Shown piece by piece: positions 10,367-20,800 of a stretch of DNA of 64,000 bases. The notes below the pieces were generated by a model. That model was given only the letters and a program-made list of their open reading frames with translations. It did no database searches and was not told the origin of the DNA. Each line of letters begins with the position of its first letter. The stretch's first letter is position 1. The translations under genes and the position numbers were made by a program. The DNA comes from Cheiracanthium punctorium (lineage: Eukaryota > Arthropoda > Arachnida > Araneae > Cheiracanthiidae), in assembly GCA_038373885.1 (NCBI GenBank), contig JAWZYV010006213.1, forward strand, positions 1 to 64,000, written 5' to 3'.

Positions 10367-11533
10367 ATGGAAATGCTGTCCATAATTGAGAAAGCTCTCT
10401 TAGTCAAACTTTATTATAAGAATGCGGGAAGTACCACAGCGGCATCGCGAGCATATCGCTACATGAAGGGCATGCCAGGCAGAAAAGGACCTATAACGCC
10501 TTCTGCATTGATCAAAATGATGAAGAAATTTAAATCTACCGGATCTGTGGCGTCACGTGCAAGAAGTGGTCGTCCCTCAACAGCCGCTGCTGTTGTCACG
10601 ACAGTGGAGAAGACTGTGCAATCCTTGTCGGCGATTCCTGCACATGGGGAGAGCAGTGCCCGGAAGTTTCGAGGCAGACAGGAGTGTTGTACGGAAGTGT
10701 ATGGAGAGCACTGCGAATAACTCTGAAACAGTATCCCTATAAGTTGAAACTCTCGCTTCGACTCTCGTCGAGATTTTGCCAATTGGGTGTTCAATAAAAT
10801 GGAAGAGCAGCGCGACTGGCTTCACACTGTGCTTTGGGCAGATAAGGCGCATTTCACACTTTCTGGCGCTCTTAACACCCACAATTGTCGGACCACAGAC
10901 CTGTGGACCTGTGTGGACCACACAGGTGACCTAAGACCACAGACCTGTGGACCTGTGGTGTAAAGACCTGGGTGGACCACAGAAAATCCACATGCATTTG
11001 TTGAGGTACCCTTGCAATAGACTAAAGTGACAGCCTGGTGTGGCTTCACTGCTGATTTCATAATTCGTTCGTTTTTTTCGAGGAAAGCACACAGACGGGT
11101 TACAAAACAGTTTCTGTCACTGGTCAGCGATATGCAGCACTGTTACATAACAACATTATTCCTGAACTGCAAGCGCGACAGGCACTTCAAACAGTCACCT
11201 TTATGCAAGATGGAGCACCACCTCATATTGTTCTGCCTGTGCAACATCTGATACGCTCAACATTTGGGGAGGATCGCATCATCAGTCGCTGCTTTAATCA
11301 ATCATGGCCTCCAAGATCTCCCGATCTTACGGCCTGTGACTTTTGGCTGTGGGGATTCTTGACGTCAAAAGTGTACCGCGAACAACCGGCATCACTAGCA
11401 GCACTGAAAGATGCCATCCGCCAAAATTGTCTGCCGTAACGCAAGAAATGCTATTAAATCCTGTGTAAGATGTGGTGACTCGTCTCACAACTGCACTTCT
11501 GAATGATGGGCAGCCCATTGAAAATTTACTGTA
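10367..11533 (+). pseudogene. mariner/Tc1-like transposase pseudogene (CDFWLWG type)
   Basis: The start MEMLSIIEKALLVKLYYKNA opens the N-terminal helix-turn-helix DNA-binding region (to about 10600, with RSGRPST as linker). The frame then breaks; a block coding for part of the HTH-catalytic linker seems deleted near 10690-10790. The catalytic part follows: LWADKAHFTL with the first aspartate near 10842, NTHNCR, then a repeat insertion (10890-10982), VTAWCGFTADFII, FMQDGAPPHIV with the second aspartate at 11209-11211, and WPPRSPDLTACDFWLWG with the last at 11338-11340. An end resembling the family C-terminus (NDGQPIENLL) lies near 11500-11533. At least three frame changes and internal stops make it inactive. 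Relatives are numerous in spiders, as I recall them. Confidence 0.9.
10890..10982 (+). repeat. short GGACC/CCACAG tandem repeat inside the transposase pseudogene
   Basis: CCACAGACCTGTGGACCTGT recurs with small changes (10893-10912 and 10937-10956), with further GTGGACCAC units. It occupies the point between NTHNCR and ENPHAF, where the intact family has only a few residues. It is a private expansion within this copy, rich in the self-complementary motif CCACAG/CTGTGG. Confidence 0.8.
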
Positions 11534-11559
11534 GTACCAATTAACTGTAATTAAGCTGA

Positions 11560-12226
11560 CTTGTAAGTTGTCAGCATTTTTTCTGCAACACGTAGAAGAA
11601 GGTTATTCCGACGATGAAGTAAAATGTCGCGTGATTCAAATTGTTCTCCAACAATGACTATTGCCAATTCATCGATGGTTGGAGCATTAAATCCTCCATG
11701 TTCTCCAACAGATGCTTTGTGAGCTCGAATCACAATTTCAGGATCAGAAGATGGCATTAGTTCAATGGCTGTTTTGAACAGCTTAATCAACTGGCTGTGT
11801 TCATGAAACAATTTCTGCAATTATTCAACTATTTCTCTTTTAGTAGAATTATTAATTTCACAAAGCTGATTTACTTGATCACTGGAATTTCCCATGGAGT
11901 ATATTTGCAAAAATTTGTGGTCAGCATCCACAAATGATAACAAGGAGTCTGCTTTATGGAATCTTGTCCTTGAATTTTAATTGTTAGCATATAATTCTCA
12001 GTTATTATGTTTGTTGCACCAAATGAAGTCATTTGAAAACATGTGTTATAATTTCGTATATTCTTCAAAAAATGCTTCGACTGTGTCGCATTACCAGCAG
12101 CCAATGAGAACAATGGATCAGGTGGTACATTCACTGGAACTAACTTTATTTTACTATTCGAATAACACATCCCAGCTGCTTCATTCTTGAATTTTAAGAC
12201 ATTGCAATGTCTGCAAACTTATCCAT
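11560..12226 (-). pseudogene. Helitron rep/helicase pseudogene, N-terminal domain (downstream part)
   Basis: Read on the minus strand from 12215: RHCNVLKFKNEAAGMCYSNS, then PPDPLFSLAAGN, KHFLKNIRNYNTCFQMTSFG, NYMLTIKIQGQ, a frame change, KFLQIY-like sequence, then PTIDELAIVIVGEQFESRD and ILLHRRNNLLLRVAE near 11600. These are the hallmark blocks of the Helitron-like N-terminal domain of rolling-circle transposons. Frames change near 11950 and 11870, and sequence stops at about 11560 where the mariner relic begins. The Rep nuclease HUH and helicase domains, which should follow, are absent. The copy is dead and truncated. Confidence 0.85.
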
Positions 12227-12228
12227 TA

Positions 12229-12887
12229 GGATGGAGCGAAAAAAACTTTATTTCAAAATTCACACTGCCTGAGTCATTAAATGGTGCGAAATTGCTAAGA
12301 ACAAATTGTTTCCAAATTTCAGCTCAAAATATTGCCATCTTCAGGTTCCACAACTCAAGCGAATATATTTCTAGCTTATTTTTATTAAAATAATAATGTT
12401 TAATTAATTAATTGAATAATTAGTTATGTTTTCATTATGAAAATGCTTTATTAATACGTTATTATCACATGTCAGTGCTGAAAAATTGTAGATTTTGAAG
12501 CAAACGTCGATTTATCTGATTCAGAAATGAAATATACCTCAGAAAATGATGATGATTTCGTTAATCAGGAAGCCAAATGTCGGAATACGACTGAGGATGA
12601 GATTCCCTACATCTCCAAGACAGACCAAATGCTTGAACTAGCCGTTGTTCTTGATAGAGCAGGTGTATATCAGAGTGTTAATTATACAATTAATTAAATG
12701 TAAATATTTCAATAGAAATTCATAAAAGACTCAAAGAGACACTGGGAATACAATCGCTTGAGGTGTGGAACCTGAAGATAGCAATATTTTGAGCTGAAAT
12801 TTGGAAACAATTTGCTCTTATCAGTTTCGCAACATTTAATGAGTCAGGCAATGTGAATTTCGAAAAAAAGTGGTTTTTGCTCCACCC
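12229..12887. mobile_element. 659-bp TIR element inserted in the Helitron, carrying a protein fragment
   Basis: The ends are long inverted repeats of about 145 bp. The left arm begins GGATGGAGCGAAAAAAAC (12229) and the right arm, read inward on the minus strand from 12887, begins GGGTGGAGCAAAAACCAC. Both continue with TTCACA(C/T)TGCCTGA(G/C)TCATTAAATG and CAAATTGTTTCCAAATTTCA. TA flanks both ends (12227-12228 and 12888-12889), fitting a TA duplication. The Helitron frame is read on both sides (VMVIGSM before, RHCNVLKF after, on the minus strand), so insertion came after the Helitron. The centre holds an open plus-strand segment (separate entry). Confidence 0.85.
12482..12697 (+). pseudogene. 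open fragment of an unnamed, probably transposon-encoded protein family
   Basis: A stop-to-stop frame of about 71 codons lies between the inverted-repeat arms. It is acidic, then ends KTDQMLELAVVLDRAGVYQS and a stop. The acidic stretch followed by a L..V/I-DRAxxS pattern also appears in the long pseudogene at 27.2-29.0 kb (SENEDNEN, then LCKAIDRANISNRD). I infer that both descend from the same protein family, which I recognise as a dispersed uncharacterised arthropod family but cannot name. No initiator Met-led gene is evident, so this is an internal fragment left in a deletion derivative. Confidence 0.6.
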
Positions 12888-12889
12888 TA

Positions 12890-13270
12890 TTATACATGCT
12901 TCCAATAACCATAACTGGATGCAAGCTATATTGAATTTCCGAATTATACTGAAATGCAATACGTTCAAGTTTTAATCGATTCCTTTGTATGGGCAATCGA
13001 GTATTCTCAATTCGTTATTTTGATCACTTTTCAAAGACTGTCTTAATTCTGCAATGTGTTCGTTTTGATCATTGAATGGCAAACTATGTGGCAAAGAGTG
13101 TCGTAAATCTGCAATTCTTTCTCGCTTTGTTGTAGCACGTAATCTATTTCTTCCATGCCGTTGTGATTTTTCTTCTTCTTTTTCATTTTGTCTTTCTTCA
13201 CGTTTTCTTTTGGCTGCATATGTACGATGACCAATATTTTGTCGTCTTGGCTTTTTAACAACAACAAAAT
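12890..13270 (-). pseudogene. Helitron rep/helicase pseudogene, extreme N-terminus
   Basis: On the minus strand from about 13260: PRRQNIGHRTYAAKRKREER, a charged Arg/Lys/Glu-rich segment (RQNEKEEKSQRHGRNRLRAT), then after frame changes FQYNSEIQYSLHPVMVIGSM near 12960-12900. A charged basic N-terminus followed by this block precedes the Cys-rich VCxHCNALKF motif in arthropod Helitrons. It continues in the segment ending at 12226 across the inserted element. Stops and shifts are frequent. Confidence 0.75.
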
Positions 13271-13800
13271 GCAGATCTACAATATTAGAGTCAGTCAGAA
13301 AATAAAATCAAACGCAGCAAATAGCAAAATACAATTCCAACTGCAACTGTAGAGCAGCAGGATTGAATTGTTAATGACAAGTCAAACTGTAACTCCAAGG
13401 CCTTCTCACAATTGATAACAACCTAGAATTCAGACAAACGCACACACAAAACGCTTTACCGGGTGTAAAACGTATTTTAATTTACATAACAGTGAAGTAA
13501 GATATCAAATTCCTTGGAACAGCGGAATAAACTTTTAACAACTGCAAAAAAATGCCATCCTCCCAAATACAATTTTGTAGCGAGCGCGTGCAACTCATAA
13601 CCCCGGGAGAACGGAAATCACTTCCAAACACATACAACGTCACATGGACACAAATGACGTGAATATTTCCTGTGGCTACATCAAAGACATGAGTATTTAC
13701 TGAGGTTAGAAAGTTAAAAATTTTCTGTAGTTTGATTTTCTGCTCATTCCATGGTCAAGTAGCGCCATCTGCAGGTCCAATTATATATTTTTTTAAAATT
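13271..13800. other. probable Helitron 5' leader, no gene
   Basis: This moderately GC-richer stretch lies upstream of the Helitron N-terminus (minus strand). It may be the Helitron's 5' region, but no convincing 5'-TC terminus could be fixed. An intact gene is not visible. GCGCCATCTGCAGG near 13762 is a motif common in arthropod repeats. Confidence 0.35.
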
Positions 13801-15460
13801 AAATTCAATATTTAAATTTCTGTTTCGCATATGAAATATATTTTACCTGCCTTAAAACTTCTCCGTAAAACGCGGATCATTCTGAAAAAAAAAGAACGCA
13901 CGTAAATTGGTTGAGTTGTGCTTTAGAGTTTCGTAGACATACACATTAAACATTAATTTTTATTAATATAGAAGAAATGCTTATTAAACAGCTCCTCAAG
14001 AAATATTTGAAAATATTAAACCATAAGCTTAGATCTAACGGTCTTTTTAATTTGAAATGTTTACTCAAAATGCCTACTTAATACTTATTTCTGTTTTGAG
14101 CATTGTATTAAATCCCCCATGTGATCAAATTAATATAAGATTATTACTTTAAATTTCTAATAAACATTTTTAAAAAATAATTTATGTTCTCAAGTAATGG
14201 ATTTATCACAATATAAAAACATTTCAAACATTTCATTGCATTATTTTTACTCAGTAAATGCAAAGCAATATCAATTTTCATTAAAGAAAAATAAATAGCC
14301 ATTTTTTAAACAGTTCTTCCAAATACAGACACCAGACTGATGAAGAAATTTCAACAGATTTTTTATGAACAATTCTTTTGAAATATTTATTTTACTTTTA
14401 AGTTGAAAGAATCAGTTTTCATAGTTTATACAACGTATCATATTTTCATTTTCTTTTTTAATGAAATAATATCAGAATAAATATTCCCTATACACTTAAC
14501 TAAGTAGATCATACATTTGAAAGTAATAAATCAAATATATCCATTGCTGCAGCGGTATTTTTTCTGCATCAAAAAATGAAAAACATGCAGGAATAAATTA
14601 TTTTTTTATGCTCGGCGAAGTTTAAATGAAGAAGAAAACTTTGAATTGCCCAATGCATGATTATCCGCTATTTAATTTTTTCCGCATATGACTATGCTCA
14701 GGAATATTTTAAATTTTTTAAGCTGAAACGTTCTTTTAATAAGCAGCTTTTATCATAAATACAGACGTAAGATAAATTATTCCTGTCGGGTTTTAAGATC
14801 GGAAAATTATGGCTGTTTTTTAGCTTTGTTTTTTGTTTGAATGAAATATAATGAGTATGTTGTAGAATATTTTTTCTTTTTTTTTGTGTGTGTTAAAAAA
14901 AGCGTTGGTGCCTCTTAGGCATGAAATTGCAGTTTTTGTTCTTTACAAAAGAACTTCTGTTAATCCCAGATAAGGCAGTAGTTTCAGCGTGTTCAGAATG
15001 AAGTTTTAAGCATTTACATGTGGATGTGATGTGGACATGTTTAGTTCTGACTAACAACACTTTATAAATGTGTACACGCTAAAAAGTAATGTGCTGAATA
15101 TAACAATATTTGTTTGATTAAATAGTTTAGTAGCTTCTTGTTTGATTCAGTAAAACTTTCTTAATTCAATGAAATTGATTTTTAAAAATCTCTTTTTGAC
15201 TTAACAAAACGTATTGTTTATATTCAAAAACAACGATTTTCTAAATCGTTCAACAGTCAGTTAACGCAAGCGTCAAGGACATCCGCTTGCAGAACAGCGC
15301 AATCTAGAGCCAGAGAAGGTAATTCCTAATTACACGAGAGTAGAGCATATTTGTTTATGTCTTTTAATGCGTTTACGTAAGGATGATATCAAATACAAAA
15401 CTATTCAATTGACTTTTTCTGAGTTGAAAATGTCTGACTTGAGTTTCATTAAATTAAAAT
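13801..15460. other. AT-rich non-coding stretch
   Basis: No gene or bounded repeat recognised; simple AT-rich DNA with short homopolymer runs. Confidence 0.55.

Positions 15461-15516
<56 letters not shown>
15461..15516. repeat. (TA)n microsatellite
   Basis: An almost uninterrupted TA run of about 27 dinucleotides (from about 15464). It directly borders the start of the GC-richer LTR-like block. A similar, shorter run is at about 16518-16546. Confidence 0.95.
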
Positions 15517-15520
<4 letters not shown>

Positions 15521-16234
15521 GAGAATGGCTTTACGCCATCCGTTGTTGAAATGATCAATACTACACACCTGTCTTCTAGGTTGAATAGTTTTATTTCGAA
15601 GTACAGAGAGTGCAGGAGTCAGGCCGGCGACCTTTTAGTTCCGTGGCTTTCTTTTCATTTTACATTGCAATCTCAAAAAACTCCCGCAAAAGCCCCCGAA
15701 ATTTCCGCGCTCTTGCTTACCCTTCTCACTCCGGCGGTACAACAGTTGTACCAATAAATAAATGTGACTGAAGAACGGAGCTGGTACAATTGCCGTACCC
15801 AAAACTTCTTTCCCCTCTTGTGTCGGGAAATCCATTCACCCTTCATGGAAGACTGATAAGGAATTTCTGGAGGCGGGAATTTCTTTTCTTATACTCCAGG
15901 AGAGTAAGCTGGGTTTGTAGATGATTGACTAGGTAGAAAATGACAGTCAATTGACCGGGGTGCTGCATCCACATTTACATTTTGTTTGAGGACTTGTGTA
16001 TTCAGTAATATCTGCCCCCACCTGTCAAACAAAAGGTGTAAGGCGTGCTCTTCAACTCAAATGTAGGGGAAGGAAATCTTACAGATTCTGCCGTTTTCTG
16101 GGTCAAAAATGCTCCACAGTAAGCCGCGGCGAAAAGGTTAAGTACTCTCCTAGTTATTACGTCAGTCGGCAGGGCGCAGCAAGCTCGTGAAGGCGTTACT
16201 CTCAAACGTAATTAGTTGACTACCTGTCAATACA
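15517..16234 (-). mobile_element. possible solo LTR (minus orientation)
   Basis: On the minus strand this GC-richer block begins TGTATTGACAGGTAG and ends CCATTCTCTACA, i.e. TGT...ACA as in LTRs. An AATAAA signal (plus 15586-15591, complement) sits about 70 bp before the 3' end, as in an R/U5 region. No internal retrotransposon sequence, primer-binding site or polypurine tract adjoins it, so if real it is a solo LTR. Against this, the flanks (TATAT and GGAGA) do not show a target-site duplication. The left side is a TA microsatellite, which could have blurred it. Confidence 0.4.
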
Positions 16235-16322
16235 GGAGAGATATTTGGTTAGTTAGGAGAAATATTTGGTTAGACAGAAAAAATATTTGGTTACAGGAGA
16301 CAACATTTGGTTAGTTAGGACT
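16235..16322 (+). repeat. minisatellite, four ATTTGGTTA units
   Basis: ATTTGGTTA occurs four times at roughly 20-bp spacing with AGTTAGGAGA-type linkers. It abuts the right end of the possible LTR, so it may either be flanking DNA or part of the same element. Confidence 0.8.
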
Positions 16323-16512
16323 TCCTAAAGGGAGCAGCATGAAACTGCAGAAAACTGCAAATACTGCTAATTCAACAATTTTGCTCCTTATTCAACTCCT
16401 AAAATGGTCTTTGGAACTAATATCGGTATGGCCGAGAAACAAACTTTATAGTAGGAGTAACAGTGATTAAAGGATGTTTTTTTTTTCAGATGACATTAAA
16501 TGAAATTAGAAA

Positions 16513-16550
<38 letters not shown>

Positions 16551-19500
16551 AACACTAAAAAGAAATGTAAATTTTGATGAATAAATAAATTAATTACTCA
16601 CACCTCTAAAATTTTCAACCATCCCTTAGGTGGTTTAAAAAAAAGGGTACCATAGTAAAATCAACAAAATAATTTTATTAGATGAGCTATGAACCCATCA
16701 GCTAACAAAGAATTCTATTCATCCAAAAAAATAATTTTCTGGATTTCAACCAAATAAACCCTTTAGAGAAACAGTTTCGTTAAATGAACAAAACATTTTT
16801 TTATCCCTTTATCCGCTGACGGTACTTAGAAGTACCGTTAAATTAAAATTGCAAAAAAAAAAAAAATCTATTCATTGTAACATTTCCTTTGAAAAATCAC
16901 TACCAAATACTTCATTTAATCAGCATACATCCCGATAGCATGTTCTATTAAAGTAGATTGTTTTAAATAGGCAGCATTCCCTTCACTTTCTATTCATGTC
17001 GAGCCCCCTCCTCCCCAGAAAGAGCATTAGTGAATTTTCAGACGTCAGTTTCATGATGAAAGGATTAGATTTTCTAAAAGTGTATCAATCAAAGTATTAT
17101 TTGAATCATTATGATTTTTTGGTCCTATACTCTTTCAAAAAAGACTCGTAAACTGTTTATAAAACTAGACCTAGAATGTATAGCTTATGCTTAGTAGCTT
17201 TTTCGCAATTTTCTTTTTTATTACATTAATCAGTATTTATCATTCATTGCCCAACTATAACAAGAGAAAACAAATAGATTCAAGGTGATGTTCTTGTCAA
17301 TTCTTAATTCAATAGATAAAGGATAATTTTAACCAAATCATTTGATTAAATTGACAAAATTTTTTGTTTAAATAACCAAGTAATTCTAATAATTTTATGA
17401 ACTAAGTTAAAATTCCGTTTGCGCTATTTCAACCGGATAATTTTGATGATTTTTTTAAAATTCAGCCAAACATTTATTTCAATGTATGTTATCTAATCAA
17501 ATTAAATGTGTTGCTTTAATCAGGTAAGCATTCATTGATTAGAATAGTGATACAATTACAAATATATAGATTTACTGACAGAGTGCAAATTATGAGTTCA
17601 ATCTGATGAGTTGAAATAATAGATTGAAATCTATTTTGTTATGTGTGGTCATTTGCTTTTTGTATTGCAGTAAACGAACAACCTGATTGCAGTATAATAT
17701 TTTTTTTCGACTGACTTTTTTCTCTTTTCTGCGAATTTATGATTCCACTTTTTTTAAACATTATCTTTCTGCATGAAGTACCCTCGCTTGCATAATAAGA
17801 CTGCTATTTCTGAGGTTGTTCCTTGAAGGTATGAAGAAAATGTTCTAATTTTGAACATCTGTTTAAATAATTCAGTGATGCTGGAGGAAATTTTTGAAAG
17901 TTTCTTCATAAGCAGTACTTTTGCACACGGTCAAAACAACAGTAATTAAACATTCAGGAAAAAAAATAAAAATTCGGAATGGCTGCTGATATTTTTCAAA
18001 CTGTGTCAATGGGCTCAGGCATTACATAACTTGGTAACAAAATCTTCGTTTTCTAAATGTATGAAATAAAGTTAAAGCAGCAGCAAATAAGTTTTTCTGT
18101 TTACATTCCACAATATATGATTAAAATTTTAACCGAAAGTTTCCAAGTATTTCGGATTCAAATCATAAATTTGTATAGTTTTATGAATGATGTGATATAT
18201 AAATTTATTACATTACCTAGTACACAATACTTAATTCTAATTACTTTTTCTCATACAGCGCACAATATGTGAAATCCCAGCTCCTATCCTCATTAGTGTC
18301 TAAAGAGTAATTTATTTTACGTAATTTCAAGACAGATCTAAGTAATTCTTCCATGTATTGTTACAGTCATGCTTTATTTCTTTTATTATCAAAAGATAAA
18401 TTGTACTTGGATTGCAATTCAGATAAACCGCTTTTTTTTTACCTAAACAGCGATATTTCCATCATGCTTTGATACCTTTCCCTGTGTGATCAGGGAATTT
18501 GTTATAAATGGATATCTTTTGGGGAAGTGGAGTAGATTAATAATATCAGGATTCTTTCGGACAGCAAATGCAATGACGGAAATATACTTTTGGCCCTTTC
18601 CCTAACGATTAACTGAGTAAAATATATTTGTTTCAGTGAAAATCTGTTATCAAAGGTAAATAAGTTAGGTGGGTTTACTAATAATGCTTCCAAACTTTTT
18701 ATGGATATGCAGCAGAGGAAAAATGTAAATTAATAATTTTCTGTTAAAATATAGTGAAACTAAACATGGTTTCATCTAAAGTTCATAAATATCATTCGTT
18801 CATTCTTGGCAAATTTATTATCTCTTTTGCTAGACACAGTCAACACACTGTTTACGGATTTGGATCTTTAAAAATTGCGAAGAATCAATGCGAATAGTAC
18901 GTTTTAAGCGTAACAATTATTTTCAGAATTACTTTATTTTCTGAAAATTTGCACAGATACATATAGAAAGAAGATATCTCGCAGTTACTTTGATCAACGT
19001 TTCCTATCACATCAAAATTTAATATACATTAATTCAAAAGGAATCGGCTCATTTTTTTGTTTTAGGTGTGTTTACAAATAGAAAGTCCTGCTAATCTATC
19101 TCTTACACTGGAATTTGAAATAATCGTCTCCTAAATTGTATTTCCTAATATATATAATATTTAAATAATCAGCTATTCTTTTTAATGGTGCTTCAAGGAT
19201 GTATGCACTAAATGTAATTACAGGACTTTGTTTCGTAGTATTGAACAATATATTCTTACACGGAAAAAAAAATCTTTGGTTGTTCAAAGAAAAAAACACT
19301 TCATTCACCGGTATCAAAGAATCCAGCTCAATTTAGTTGTTTTCATGTTTATGCTAACAGAAAAATTATAGAGCTTAAACAATTAAAATAGAAACATTAT
19401 TTAATATTTCCATTCATTCAACTTACACTATGTGCGTAGTATTTTCTTTTTAATTTTGATTAAATTTTAAGATTTTGCGAAAATCTTTTTAAAATGTGCA

Positions 19501-19959
19501 AATGTATGAATGTTCGGGAATCACATAATAACGACTAAAGCGGATGAGATGATATTTTGTGGCATGACTTTAAGATTTTTATGAATTTTCGCTTTTAAAG
19601 AAATATTTTATGCTCATATTCAGCTTCCGTAGACTCTTTTTACGGACTTTACATGGCTGAGTAGGTATTCAAACAACTATGGAATGCATTTAAAAAACAA
19701 ATCAACTATGAAGACGTCATTATGGCTCTACTATCAATCCTAGAGCCAAAGAACAAAAATAAAATATGTTACCCTGATAAACTTGTATAAACAAACAATA
19801 TGCAGCGAAAGAATGTAAAGAAATACATGGGGAAATAGTTTAAAGAAATGAAAATAGCTAAAATTATGATAAATATTTAAGGGAGAAATAAATATTAAAT
19901 CTATTAATACTATTTACATCTAGCAATATAGCAGTAGTTAAACTGCTATAAATTTTAAA
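16323..19959. other. AT-rich non-coding stretch
   Basis: Contains a TA run (about 16518-16546) and an A-run (about 16851-16866) but no recognisable gene. Short frames at 18057-18272 and 19096-19317 are chance frames without domains. Confidence 0.55.
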
Positions 19960-20800
19960 ATGAATTCGCCAAAAGGCTGCTTGATAATAATATTGATCTG
20001 AGAAATTTATTGTAGAGTTTATAACTAAACATTTAGTATAAGTGAAAAATAATGAACTAAAATTCAGATAAATTCAAAACAGCGCATTTTTCAATAGAAT
20101 AAAGGATTAGTTTTTATGTCAGCTACTTATATTATTACTTAATTCAACAATTTACAACCGTAGTTTTTAAAAATCCGAATGCTTAAATACAATTAGACAA
20201 TGAAAATTATTCAAAAGGTTTTGAAAGTCGAATTTTTCAAGTTTATTGATAATTAATAAATCAATAACTGGAAGCATTTATAAATATTCAAAATCGTAAT
20301 CCAATATAATAATGATCTGAGAGTTTAAAACTAAAAATTTAGTTTATGTGAAAAATGAACAAAAAAATATAGAGTAATTCAAAAGAGCGAACTGGACAGT
20401 AAAAATCTTTTAAAAAATGGAATAAGTGTGAAGTAACACACAAGTGTGATTAAACTAAATAAGTGTGACAAATTAAATAAGTGTGAAGTTACTTTGTGAA
20501 GTAACACACATAAAAATTACTTATCAAAGTAAACATGGGTTTAGATTTTTAAAAAAATCTTGATCTAGGTTACAATTTGTTCGATCGAAGCATGTGTTTA
20601 GCTTGATAAGTAACTTTTTGGGGCGTTACTTTACAAAGGTTTTATTATTTTACCTTTTAAACACAGTTTTTTTTTTGTTAATGAAATTATTATTCATTGA
20701 TTAATAATTGATAATCAATGACTGAAAGCATTTTAAAAATCTTTAAAATCCTAATCTAATCTAATAAAACTTGATGATTAATTCTCTCGGTAGGAAAATC
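19960..20800. repeat. diverged tandem duplication block
   Basis: ATAATAATATTGATCTGAG, then ATAACTAAACATTTAGTATA, then GTGAAAAATAATGAAC (about 19985-20058) recurs as ATAATAATGATCTGAG, AAACTAAAAATTTAGTTTAT, GTGAAAAATGAAC (about 20307-20361). A second pair, ATCAATAACTGGAAGCATTT near 20260 and ATCAATGACTGAAAGCATTT near 20715, belongs to the same block. A short AAATAAGTGTGA repeat lies at about 20410-20485. All copies are diverged. Confidence 0.55.

Larger units (their letters stand above)
10122..11550 (+). mobile_element. mariner/Tc1-like transposon, internally deleted, 3' end lost
   Basis: The 5' terminal repeat starts at 10122 and a leader of about 220 bp precedes the transposase start at 10367. 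The coding remnant reaches about 11533. The expected matching right terminal repeat is not present between 11533 and 11560, where Helitron sequence begins. The right end was therefore removed, probably by a rearrangement at the Helitron junction. Confidence 0.8.
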
